NCBI RefSeq assembly: GCF_036669915.1
Contig: NC_089319.1
Coordinates: forward strand, 9,869,580 to 9,933,579
DNA from: Pocillopora verrucosa
Lineage: Eukaryota; Cnidaria; Anthozoa; Scleractinia; Pocilloporidae
Direction of reading: 5' to 3'
DNA length: 64,000 nucleotides
The notes under the pieces were generated by a model that saw nothing but the letters and a program-made list of their open reading frames with translations, made no database searches and was not told the DNA's origin. The position numbers were made by a program, and so were the translations under genes. Shown here in pieces: positions 23,903 to 34,317 of this stretch. Position 1 is the stretch's first letter, and the number at the start of each line of letters is the position of its first letter.

Positions 23903-24604
23903 CACGAGGTTTTTCCGATAAAGCAGTTAAGGCGACAACTTGACCTGGGGATACAAATTTTGTGGACCCTACTTCAACTTGTTGAAGCTGCATCTGGTTA
24001 CGTTTTGACAGTCTGAAGATGTTTTCCCCTCGGGTTGCATAAAGTAGTTATTAACGATGCTAATGGATTTATGTGAAGGTTTTGTTTCGAGACGTTTTCT
24101 ATTGTCGGGCCACGCAGATGTTTCATACCTTTATTTTTTTATTTAGTGTTTTCATCCTCCTTTCCTATCCAACATCTCACTCAGTTGGTTGAAAAAATGG
24201 TTGAGAAAGATATGGGTACCGGATGAACTCATTCGTAATCTCGCGTTACTCAAAGAAGATACTGTGATTAATTCTCTTAGAACTGTCTCGAAGAGTTTGT
24301 GAAGCATCGCAAAATTGTCTGTTTTTCAGCTGGAACTGGCTGATAATGTTTTCTCTGTGCTAATTATGAATGGCGCCCCTGTAATTAGTTTTAACAAAGG
24401 CTTTCGTTTATTTATAATACATGTATCTTTAACTTTTTTCCCCTCAAACAAAAACATGACTGTTTATATTCATACTTTGCCTAAAAGCATCATCCCTTAG
24501 TTGGCAACTTTTTCGCCCAACTATCAAACTTCTTCTCCAAGTTTTTACGGGCTGTTGCTTCATTATGTTTAATTTAACAGTCTTTCGTCTGTTTATAATA
24601 CTTA

Positions 24605-25289
24605 GGCCTAGTTTATACGTCGCGCTACAGTCGAATTTAATTCAGACGAATTTAATTCCATTAAATTCGTCGTTCCGTCGACATAAATCGTGGCGTGGTT
24701 TTATGCGTCGAAATCAATACGGTCGAATTTAATTCTCTTCCCAAATGCAGTGTCTCTGGTCAGAGGTGTCATTTTGAAACAAACATGGCGCGGGCTAAAG
24801 CTCTGAAAACAATTTTCCTCGAGAAAATTTCCAGGGAAAGACAACGGCGACGTCATCCGTTTCCCATTCAGAGTGTGGTTAATGAAACCATATGGTAATG
24901 CTAACCTTACACCTGAAGAGGGCTATTTTAACTATCGTCTAAGCCGCGCAAGAATGGTAACTGAGCGAGCCTATGGACAACTGAAGAGCAGGTGGAGAGT
25001 TTTGTATCGAAAGTTAGAATGTAGACCAGATTCGGTGAAACTGGCCGCGCTCGCGTGTATTGTACTTCACAACATCTGCATTACCACAAAGGACAGCCTT
25101 CCTGCCCAACTGGATTTGTCAATTGATCCTTTCACACAAAAGAAAAGGTCCAGAGAAGAAATACGAGATCTGTTGCAGATGCGCAACTGCCCTAAGAGAA
25201 AGGATTCATCTCGCAAAGCTGGAGCAATACGGGAGGCTCTGACAAAGAAAATGTGGCAGGAAAAAGAAGCAAACGAACTGGAAATGTAG
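24605..25289 (+). mobile_element. PIF/Harbinger transposon remnant
   Basis: Begins GGCCTAGTTTATACGTCGCG directly after TTA (24602-24604), and TTA is the target preference of PIF/Harbinger elements. At 10894-10897 unit 1 continues differently after the same TTA. The element contains the end of a DDE transposase. I found no matching right-hand terminal repeat and no return to duplicated sequence, so the right boundary is unknown. The listed end is the transposase stop region. Confidence 0.65.
24873..25289 (+). pseudogene. Harbinger-type transposase, C-terminal fragment
   Basis: A 138-codon frame containing LTPEEGYFNYRLSRARMVTE, followed by GQLKSRWRVLYRKLECR and CIVLHNIC. This is the typical last third of DDE_Tnp_4/HARBI1-type transposases, including the final catalytic Glu in the TERAYG segment. 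The N-terminal and central parts with the two Asp residues are missing. A second frame upstream (24785-24898, MARAKALKTIFLEK) may be a remnant of the transposase start, in another frame. It cannot encode an active enzyme. Confidence 0.8.
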
Positions 25290-25920
25290 ACGTAATTAAA
25301 ACAATTTTTTTGTCATCCATGTTATTTTCAAAGTTCTCCATAGATTGTAACAAATAAATCACTTTACTACATGAGCCTGAAAAAAACCCATTTGAAGGCG
25401 CATAGCAAACTAAAGGTGGTGCAAAAATATACAAAACGGAAAGTGATGTAAAGCGGAAATTCCATGGCATTTGGCAAATCATAGTCAAACAGTTCCACTC
25501 GACTATAAAGTTCCCATCCTGATAGAGCACATAGAGCCCCGACTTATGAAAAAAGAGCGTGAAAGGCAATGTGTTAAAACTATAATTTACCATGTAGCAA
25601 GTGTTATGAACCTTTAACAACGTGACTCCGCGGACTATTCCGCACATTTTAGACTAATCGAAAACACTACGTCTCGGGTTTGATTTCTTTCACGAATTCT
25701 CCCAAGCCCCATAAGTGTTAAGATGGGGTTCTGTAACCACGCAAAAAAACTGCTAGCGTTTCAGCGCTCTCCTCCCAACGAAAAGATTCTTCAAACATTC
25801 TGGCTTGCAGTCTGTAAACCTAAAACCTGAACGCTTGGAATAGGTTTTGAGGTCGGTTACCCTTTAACAGATCCTAACTTAGGGTTTGTTAGATCACTTT
25901 TTTTGTTTATGGTAACTTCT
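25290..25920. other. Non-coding DNA after the Harbinger remnant
   Basis: No supported exon or repeat seen. A 151-codon minus-strand frame (25192-25647) overlaps the transposase fragment and has no recognisable features. It is treated as chance. Confidence 0.5.
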
Positions 25921-25924
25921 TTAA

Positions 25925-26010
25925 TAAGAGCGTGGAACAAAGAAAAAAATTCTGAGTCTTTATGAGGAATCGAACCTCAGACCTTTGGATTCCGCTCACT
26001 GTCTTTCTTA
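25925..26010 (-). mobile_element. tRNA-derived SINE fragment
   Basis: The minus strand contains a perfect B-box (GGTTCGATTCC, plus-strand positions 25966-25976), followed by a tail with GACTCAGAATTTTT and TTTGTTCCACGCTC. The same tail follows a tRNA-like head at 47685-47780, so these are two members of one SINE family. Confidence 0.7.
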
Positions 26011-26126
26011 TTCTATTTATTTAGAAAATGTAGTCGACATATAAAATCCATTACCTCGGCATCGTCTGCCAATGTTTAAAAAGTGAGAAGCCATAAGGAC
26101 GAGAATGCTGTTTGCCATACAAGTCC

Positions 26127-26642
26127 AATACACCCAGACCGTTGCGATTCGTCTACGGTCGTTGACGAATCGTTACACCGGATGTCGAATCGTGCGTTAA
26201 CATACCGAAAGTCGAGAGGCGCGCACGTGGGCAATGAGTGAAAATGAGTGGCATGGTACGAGAACATGACAACATGAACCTTCCACGTTCTTAAAGCGTA
26301 AACGACCGCAAGTCTATCGTCAGAATACTAAAAACCATACAGAGTAGCAAATGTTGACGATTCGACACAATTCGACTTGAATCGAACGACTCGTCACAGC
26401 AAATGACGATCCGTCGAACCGGATGTCGATTTGCAAATCGACATCCGGTATGGCGGGTCGTCATTTGTTGTGACGAGTCGTTCGATTTGACAATATCTTC
26501 AACCCCCTATCGCAGACACTTACGAATTTTTTCTAAGTCTCTTGCAAATTGACTTCCGTTATGCGTATCCGCCGCGAATCGACTTCCGGTTTGACGATTC
26601 GTCAACTGCCTTTGACGATTCGCAGCGGTTTGGGTGTATTGG
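26127..26642. mobile_element. Fold-back (MITE-like) element, about 516 bp
   Basis: Starts CCAATACACCCAGACCGTTG and ends with the near-perfect inverse CAGCGGTTTGGGTGTATTGG. The inverted similarity extends at least 45 bp inward. The centre is a large inverted repeat (26382-26490). No clear target duplication is seen and there is no coding capacity. Confidence 0.75.
26382..26490. repeat. Large inverted repeat with a perfect 30-bp palindromic core
   Basis: Two arms of about 54 bp are nearly complementary (ATCGAACGACTCGTCAC on the left, GTGACGAGTCGTTCGAT on the right). They meet in a perfect 30-bp palindrome at 26419-26448, CCGGATGTCGATTTG followed by its complement. It can form a hairpin or cruciform and is the centre of the fold-back element. 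Confidence 0.85.
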
Positions 26643-28750
26643 AAAACCCTCGAACGTTTTTATTCACGAGTAATGTCTACTCAACGAGCTAAGTTTTAAA
26701 AGTTTGTCTTTCGGTCTTTTTCTATGGTTTGACTTAGTTGGCGCCTAGAAACATCTGACACGTACTCGTGAAATTTTTTGTTTACTTTTGAGATTATTTC
26801 TGCCGGCCACTTCAATGAGTTTAACATTATTTTAAACCTGTTATCAGTCATCAATGGAATTGGGAGCAGCTGTACCGATGCCGCTTGTGACTCCGTCGCT
26901 TGTGCTCTGTGAAGGCTAAATCGCTGGAGTCGTCGGCGATTGGATGTCCCGAGAACTCACATTGTGATTGGTTGGTTCTTCTGCTTCTGCTTGCAACACC
27001 GATGATCTAATTTTGATCTGCTCTCACTTATGTTACGTATGGATGACGTCACCATTAACAACCTTCCTTGTTATCATACAAAACAAATAGATTCAGTGTT
27101 ACCGTGGGTCTCTACCAGATCGTCAAAATGCAACTTTCTTGTTCTTAACACATTTTGACGTCATCTGTCATTTATTGCTGATCATGAACAGACGCATGGC
27201 AACACTGGATGAAATCTACTTGTTAACTAGATCATGAGCGCCGTAGTCATTGGCGAATTCGGAAGAAAATGAAACCGTTCGGATTCTCCTGGCTCCAGTT
27301 TCATCAAACTTTATATGACTCCTACTACAATGAAACTCCTGATCTTAGCTTGTCCGGTAGTGACCTCACAACTCCGACTACGATTCGAGCCCTTCTCCGT
27401 CGCTAATGAAAACTTGTACAGGTCGAGATAACGCGCAAACTTAATTTGCATGCCATTTTGGTACACAACGAGCCAGTTAATTGATTTCCAATAGACGTCA
27501 CCGCCATTTATTTATTTGTTTATATTCGTGAGAACCATCCGGACAGTCATTTCCAGGATTAAATGAAAGCTCTTTTGCTCGATCTCACACGCAAAAAATG
27601 CTTTTTTCAAACAGAACAAAGCGTAGGAAGTAACTTCGAAATGAGTGATTGTTATCTGTAAGAAAACCTTAAAATTCAGCTGGCTACACACTGGAAGCGA
27701 GGATACAGTTTTTTATTAATTAAGAAAGCCGCCCTCTAAGATCTAAATAACAAAACCACTCCAATAACTCATAAATGAGATGTATTGTTCAATTTTGTTC
27801 AGTTGGTAAACTAGCGCAGAGCGCGTCTCTTGATTGCATCAAGAAATATGTACGTGGCTTTGAATTTTTTGGTAGACACTTCGCACTTGTAAATTTGACA
27901 GGATGTCGCAACACTTAGTTAAACTTTTCTTTGTATTCAGTCAATTGAATTTCTGTTACCTCCTCTTAGCTTTTATGACAGTTTCTCCGCTGTGACAAAA
28001 CATACTCTGAAGAAGCTGGTGCGGTTTGCGCTTTAAGCCTTCATTTCCAAACTTTGTTATTTTAAATCCAACTTTTTCTGTCGCATCTTTATCAATCGTT
28101 GCGTCTGTTAACCTCATTCGTAGTTCTTTGCTGTATTTTTTACCCTTGCAGGCTCTCATGTATTAACATTTCCTCCTATTTGACAGTAGTTGAAACACAG
28201 CTCGTACGAACACGACTAAAAAAAAAACGGGAACTCATAACACCATCAACATCGTTCAATTAAGACAATTTAATTTACTCCTACCAGCTCCACTCAGCTT
28301 TTGATTTTATCGTGGATTATTTAAACAATTCTCAGTAAATATTGAAATAGCTTATCTTTCTGCCTAACGCTTCCATTGAAATTAAGTCACAAATAATATA
28401 TATGAAAAAAATTTTTTTTTTTCTTTGCTGTTGACAAAAAGTGACGATTTAACCTTTACGGCTAAAATGCAATTTAAGTAATAATAGGGGGGAAAGCTGG
28501 ACAAAAAATACATCAAATCGATGATAAGTAAAAAACCGTGGGCTGAAATGACTTAACACTTAAAAAATTTTTGGAATTATTTACAACAAACAACGGCTGT
28601 CAGATAACTATTTTGACAGTCCCTGTAGTGCAAAGAGGCCTTGGGAACCCACATATCATCTCGGCAAGATGCAGATATTTCATTACATGTGCGCCATTCA
28701 CGCAATCTAAAACCGCAGTTTTGAAGAAAATCTTTGTGGAAGGCTTTCAT
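26643..28750. other. Long stretch without a recognised gene
   Basis: Both strands were read. There is no exon with convincing splice signals and no repeat beyond short A/T runs. A 67-codon minus-strand frame at 27956-28159 (lysine-rich) has neither a signal peptide nor good flanking splice sites and is not called. Confidence 0.5.
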
Positions 28751-28752
28751 TT

Positions 28753-28759
28753 TTATAAA
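28753..28759 (+). promoter_or_regulatory. TATA-like box before an orphan signal-peptide exon
   Basis: TTATAAA lies 40-55 bp upstream of the candidate start codons at 28793 and 28808. This spacing would place transcription start close to the ATG, with a very short leader. Confidence 0.4.
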
Positions 28760-28792
28760 GCCGAGAGCGAACGCCGCCCCTTTTTTGTTATA

Positions 28793-28868
28793 ATGGTGAT
28801 GGTAAAGATGAAGGCATATCGCGTTTCCCATTTGATGGCAATCAGCATCACTCTTTTCATGTTCACAG
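28793..28868 (+). CDS. Orphan signal-peptide exon
   Basis: An open frame with ATG at 28793, 28799 or 28808 encodes a signal peptide (MKAYRVSHLMAISITLFMF from 28808). It ends at a consensus donor (TTCACAG|gtgagt) in phase 1. This is the same length class, position in the protein and phase as the first exons of the SEA genes (10108-10192) and of the large mucin (34318-34381). No second exon of its own was found before 34318. It could be an alternative first exon of the mucin at 36729, where it would join in frame, or the relic of a lost family member. Confidence 0.5.
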
Positions 28869-29975
28869 GTGAGTTAGGATTGTTCCTTTTATTAACAGCA
28901 GGAAAAAGCAACTGCAAAAGTGTTTCAAAGTGTTTTTTAAATGGTGACTTTTAAATCAAATTGATGCTAATACCGTTGTGCATCTAGACAAAATCATTAA
29001 TTTGAAAATGCACAGCACCGTGCAATTTCAGGGAAAGGGAAAGAGATGATTTTTCAATGGTCAGTTTCTAACTGCTAACGAGACGACGAAAATGTCCAAC
29101 GTTTCTCACGAACGTATGACGTATAGGAAAATGAAAGAAACAATAGGAAAAATCTAGAGAGCTTCTGGAAGATTTCCAACCGAGGACTTTTCGATTTCGC
29201 TGTGGGTTGAATACGTAACCAACTGAGTCTCGCTACTGGAGACTCGTTGGTAACGGAAACCATGTATTAGCTTTACATATGCCTTTCTTTTTTTTGTGCT
29301 ATTGTTAGAAAATTAGTCGCATAATCAATTTTCCACCGGGTTGAGCAATCGCTATTCGGATCTTCCCAAAGTTGTTTTTGCCAACTGCATCATTTCCGCT
29401 GATAGTTGACATTTCTCAGGACATAAGTGAGGTATGCAAATCGCGCCTATTCTTTAAATCAATATTTGTTCGATAAACCTTTCTTCGTTTTGGTTGTTGA
29501 GAAGGGCGTTCCAGCCACTTTGTTTATTGTTCGGTGTCTCCAGGTTACCAATTGTCTTTCCCCGAGAAGCAATAAAGCACCTAGCGGGGTGTTTTAATGA
29601 GTGAATTGTCTCGAATTTTTTAGTAAAAAGTGTGAATGTTCGACCAAAGCGATGTCAAGCAAGGATCAACAAAATCAAAGCAAATAAAGCAAACCACGTC
29701 GGGTTGCTATATTTAGCTTTTTTTCATCTTAAGATTTAACAGAGCTTTTTCTCTTTTCGTTTTTTTTCCTTTTCATATAAAAAAGTAATATGACCTCTGT
29801 GTATTTGAAATCTCATTGACAGACATAATTGTTAACAACCTCGCAACAAACATAACTATCAGATCCATCCCAAGCTAGTTAATGAAATATTATTTTCATA
29901 CCCTTCTGCCTGTCTGTAGCGAAATCTTATAATCACTATATAAACAGCACAAACGCCTCATGAATTGAAGTGTCA
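28869..29975. other. Non-coding stretch, possible degraded repeat
   Basis: No exon supported. The segment 29080-29275 has a moderately GC-balanced block with a short minus-strand frame and may be an old repeat. I cannot assign it. Confidence 0.4.
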
Positions 29976-31190
29976 GTGCTGTTATTTTTCAATAAGGTTT
30001 GTTACCCTGGAAATCAGACAGAGCCCTCACAAAAGGCATTTTTGGTATATTAAGAACAACAAATATTAAAAAAAAAAGTCAAAGGAAAGTATTTCCTCAG
30101 CAAAATGTTTCCGCAGAGGAAATACCTTGGAAAAACTTCCTTTGTTGAAAAAATATTCGTTAAATGTGTGCAATTTTTGTACCTCGGCTATCTAAAAAGT
30201 TATAACGTAGCTATTTGTGCAGTTCTCGGGTCAAATACGATACTTGAAAAAATAAACAAATCTATTAACTTTTCTTTCTAGAACGGAGTTTTATCTCGGG
30301 TTTAAGGAATTTTTGGAATAAGAGAAATAGCCAAACAGATTATTATGCATTTGGGGCAGATATCAGACAAGCATAATTTTCGTTAAATAATACCCTATAA
30401 ATAAATAAAAATAATTATAATACTCCTCATCGTTAATAATAACCGCTGATTCTACAGCTAACCTTAATCACGCCTTAAAAGAACGACGAAAGAGGAAACA
30501 AAAATTGCCAAAATTAGGAAAATTTTAATTCCAAGTAATCAAATAACGAATGCACATAAGTATCAATTTTTTTAAGTGATGAGTGCTTACCTCGCAGTGA
30601 GATAGAAGTCTCACAGAGGGTAGCAAAATGAAGCCGGAGGAGGTGGTTGTTTTCAACTTTTTCCTTGCCTTAGGCGATTGATGTGTTGCTTATTCAAGGC
30701 CGCTAGGTGTATTTCGAAAACTAGAAGCCAAAATTCTAGAAAATGAAATGATAATAGTGGAATAATAAATCTTTTATTCAATAATTCAATATATAAAACG
30801 AACAGACATGTTACTTATTGCTTTACTCAAATTTTTTGTCGCCCCAAAGAAGCGTAGAAAAAATATTACGTAACGCGCAAAATAACTGCGGGTACTATTT
30901 GTAAACCATGGAATGAGGTAATCCTGAAGACTATCCGCCAGAATACCTCGATGTTTTTACCTTAGTGGATTTTACATTAGTTTCGAGAGCATAACGGTGA
31001 AAACCATCAACCAAGTTTGTAAAGGATTTGATTTCTACCAATGTCTGATATGTAATCAAATAGGTAAAACTCAAACTAATACAACGCAACCAACCACATG
31101 ACGGTCAGGAACACTATGCTTCTCAATGCAAAAATTCTCAAAAGTGTAACGCACAAAAAAATGTGTCAGACATGCCTTGCTAACGCAAGT
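29976..31190. repeat. Local tandem duplication, left copy (about 1.2 kb)
   Basis: From CTGTTATTTTTCAATA to CAGACATGCCTTGCTAACGC, this segment recurs in direct orientation at 31191-33154, mostly with few differences. Both copies lack open reading frames of note. They contain A-rich runs and the motif CAAAATGAAGCCGGAGGA. Confidence 0.9.
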
Positions 31191-33154
31191 GTCAAAGCTG
31201 TTATTTTTCAATAGGTTTGTTACCCTGGAAGTCAGACAGAGCCCTCACAAAAGGCATTTTTGGTACATTAAGAACAACAAATATTAAAAAAAAAAAAAAA
31301 GAAAAAAAAGTCGAAGGAAACTATTTCCTTAGCAAAATGTTTCCGCAGAGGAAATACCTTGGAAAAACTTCCTTTGTTGAAAAAATATTCGTTAAATGTG
31401 TGCAATTTTTGTACCTCGGCTATCTAAAAAGTTTATAACGTAGCTATTTGTGCAGTTCTCGGGTCAAATACGATACTTGAAAAAATAAACAAATCTATTA
31501 ACTTTTCTTTCTAGAACGGAGTTTTATCTCGAGTTTAAGGAATTTTTGGAATAAGAAAAATAGCCAAACAGATTATTATGCATTTGGGGCAGATATCAGA
31601 CAAGCATAATTTTCGTTAAATAATACCCTATAAATAAATAAAAATAATCGTAATACTCTTCATCGTTGATAATAACGGCTGATTCTACATCTAACCTTAA
31701 TCACGCCTTAAAAGAACGACGAAAGAGGAAACAAAAATTGCCAAAATTAGGAAAATTATAATTCCAAAAGTAATCAAATAACGAATACACATAAGTATCA
31801 ATTTTTTTAAGTGATGAGTGCTTACCTCGCAGTGAGATAGGAATCTCACAGAGGGTAGCAAAATGAAGCCGGAGGATGTGGGATACTTATCCCGTTATAC
31901 GCACATATTTTAGAAAAATTCACGCGTCACGTTTGTTTTAAAACACCATTTCAGACATCTCAACTTCAAAAGAACAAACCTCAAGTCTCTCTTCTTTTAT
32001 GCGAGGTTTCAGGGAAACCTTGAGGCTTTCACGAAATGAAAGAAAATAATTCACGGGTCACGCATATTTCAGAAGACAAATTACGCTTCGTGCTTGATCA
32101 TAAATTCACGAATCACGCTCGCCTTTCGGTAAAATTCACGCCGCGTCACATTTTATTTCTGGCCTTAAAAACTCCTTCCCACTTTCCTTTCTGATTTGAA
32201 TAATAATAACAATAACAATAACAATAATAATAATACTAATAGTGATGATGATAATGAAGGATTTTCACATCGCTATATCCATCAGCTCATGGCGCTTTAC
32301 AACATTTTGTGGGAGACTTTACTCAGACTGCTATTAGCCGTTGACACTTAAGAAGGAAATGTTTTTCAGATGTCCCCATTTCAGACCACCAGACCTGTGC
32401 AACGTCAAAATGACGAGCTGAAAAGCTGTTCCGTTTGTATGAAATTAATTTAATCGTCGTGTGACATTTTGATACCCTTGTCAAACCATAAAACACGATG
32501 CTTGGGAAAATACTGTGCGTTCTTAATGGTTTGCTAATTACTTCTGTGTCGGAAAAGCATATGAATATGGATTCCTTTATAAGCTATTTATAGTTAGACG
32601 GTTCAAAGATTCGTTTGTGTTGTTTTCAACTTTTTCCTTGCCTTAGGCGATTGACGTGTTGCTTATTCAAGGCCGTTAGGTGTATTTCGAAAACTAGAAG
32701 CCAAAATTCTAGAAAATGAAATGATAATAGTGGAATAATAAATCTTTTATTCAATAATTTAATATATTAAACGAACAGACATGTTACCTACTGCTTCACT
32801 CAAATTTTTTGTCGCCCCAAAGAAGCGTAGAAAAAATATTACGTAACCCGCAAAATAACTGCGGGTACTATTTGTAGACCATGGAATGAGGTAATCCTGA
32901 AGACTATCCGATTACCTCAATGGTTTTACCTCAGTGGATTTTACATTAGTTTCGAGGGCATAACGGTGAAAACCATCAACCAAGTTTGTAAAGGATTTGA
33001 TTTCTACCAATGTCTGATATGTAATCAGATAGGTAAAACTCAAACTAAAACAACGCAACCAACCGCATGACGGTCAGGAATACTATGCTTCTCAATGCAA
33101 AAATTCTCAAAAGTGTAACGCACAAAAAAATGTGTCAGACATGCCTTGCTAACG
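31191..33154. repeat. Local tandem duplication, right copy
   Basis: Second copy of 29976-31190, enlarged by about 745 bp (31877-32623) that is absent from the left copy. That extra block contains four degenerate ATTCACG-GTCACG motifs (31918-32150) and an AAT/AAC microsatellite (32203-32240). It shows no clear terminal repeats, so it is not certain whether it was inserted here or deleted on the left. Confidence 0.85.
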
Positions 33155-34230
33155 CTAAATGATACTAGCCGCGTATTTGCTGCTACTTACTCCTCCCCTG
33201 TGACCTTCTCAATTAGGTACATCTCCACCCCACCCCTGCAAGAGTGTTTTTTCAGTTTTTGGTTTTTCACATTTTACACAACTCTTCATTTACGTGTAAA
33301 CACGTCAAACGTGACTAAATATTTTCCGGGTTCAAACTCTGACGATTTTTATCAATTTCTCAGAATTGCCTTTACGTCATAACATCCTACGAAGTGTGTA
33401 TGTGGCAAAATAGCATTCTTTCGCGAGAGATCTGGGTAAAAAAGATTAAATTCCATGCCTATTTTCAGACCAAAAGTGGTTTTTTTTTTAATTTTTAACA
33501 GAAATAGCAAGTTTTGATGGTTTTTTTTTAACTGCTTCAAATGTTTTTAACTCGTGCATTACAAGTGCAAGATTTTGAAGTGAGAAAGCCATAGGTAAAT
33601 TCATTTCATCAAAGGTCTACGATCTTCACAGATCAGGCTCGTCTCTTGACTTGATTTTTCTGTGAGGGAAAGATACTTCTGTAAGAGCAAATATAGTTGG
33701 CACAAATGCGATTTCTGTGTAAAAATATGTTGAAAGCATCTTTTGAAAAAAAACTAACATCCTGGTGAAAAAAAATTGGTGAAAGCTGAACTCAAACTCT
33801 GGTGAAGCTGCCTTACATGACCTCGTCTTAAGGTGTAATGGCGTGACTGTCATCGCCCGTGACGAGCTTACCAAATAATTCTATATGATAAAATCAATAA
33901 GGAGCAACATTCTTGACAATTCTCAAATTTATTTTCCTGGAAACATCCCAACGAGGCCGGATGCAGTGTCATCTATGTCACACAGAACATCGGTTTTTGA
34001 TTTCACAGACGGCGCCAGAAAGTAGCTGGAACATACCTCTCATCTCATAGCGCTTCTCCTTTCTAAATTTTTGTGATCTAAGTTTTTGATTTACGATCGA
34101 AGAGTATTTCTGAAGTTTCGAAGTTTCCTAGTTCATCAACTGGGTATTTTTTCGTGTAAGGCTTTGAGTGTATCGAGAGCAGAGCAGAGCTGGCCACGTG
34201 CTAAATGAGCTCATTGATCATCTTAAGGAT
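33155..34230. other. 5' flank of the mucin-like gene
   Basis: No exon or repeat recognised. Frames at 33146-33382 and 33626-33874 have no domain features and no splice context. The region should contain distal promoter elements of the gene at 34318. Confidence 0.4.
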
Positions 34231-34238
34231 TATTTATA
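34231..34238 (+). promoter_or_regulatory. TATA-like box of the mucin-like gene
   Basis: TATTTATA lies 80 bp upstream of the start codon at 34318. This would place transcription start near 34262 and give a leader of about 55 nt. Confidence 0.45.
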
Positions 34239-34317
34239 CAGCTACGAGTACAATCAGTAAAACGTCCACCTTCGAAACGAGTGTGTTAAGGCATTGCATC
34301 GGCAGAAAAATATCGGA

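Larger units (their letters stand above)
12831..24604. repeat. Segmental duplication, unit 2
   Basis: Direct-orientation copy of 1-10896. It is separated from unit 1 by about 1.9 kb (10897-12830) that has no second copy in the window. Compared with unit 1 it has two Penelope-like insertions (16169-16716, 20721-23373), two large deletions and scattered substitutions. Homology stops at 24604, exactly where a Harbinger-like sequence begins. Left of 12831 there is nothing to compare with inside the window. Confidence 0.95.

Noticed and set aside
27956..28159. Lysine-rich 67-codon minus-strand frame
   Set aside because: No convincing acceptor or donor, no domain features and no neighbour it could join in frame.
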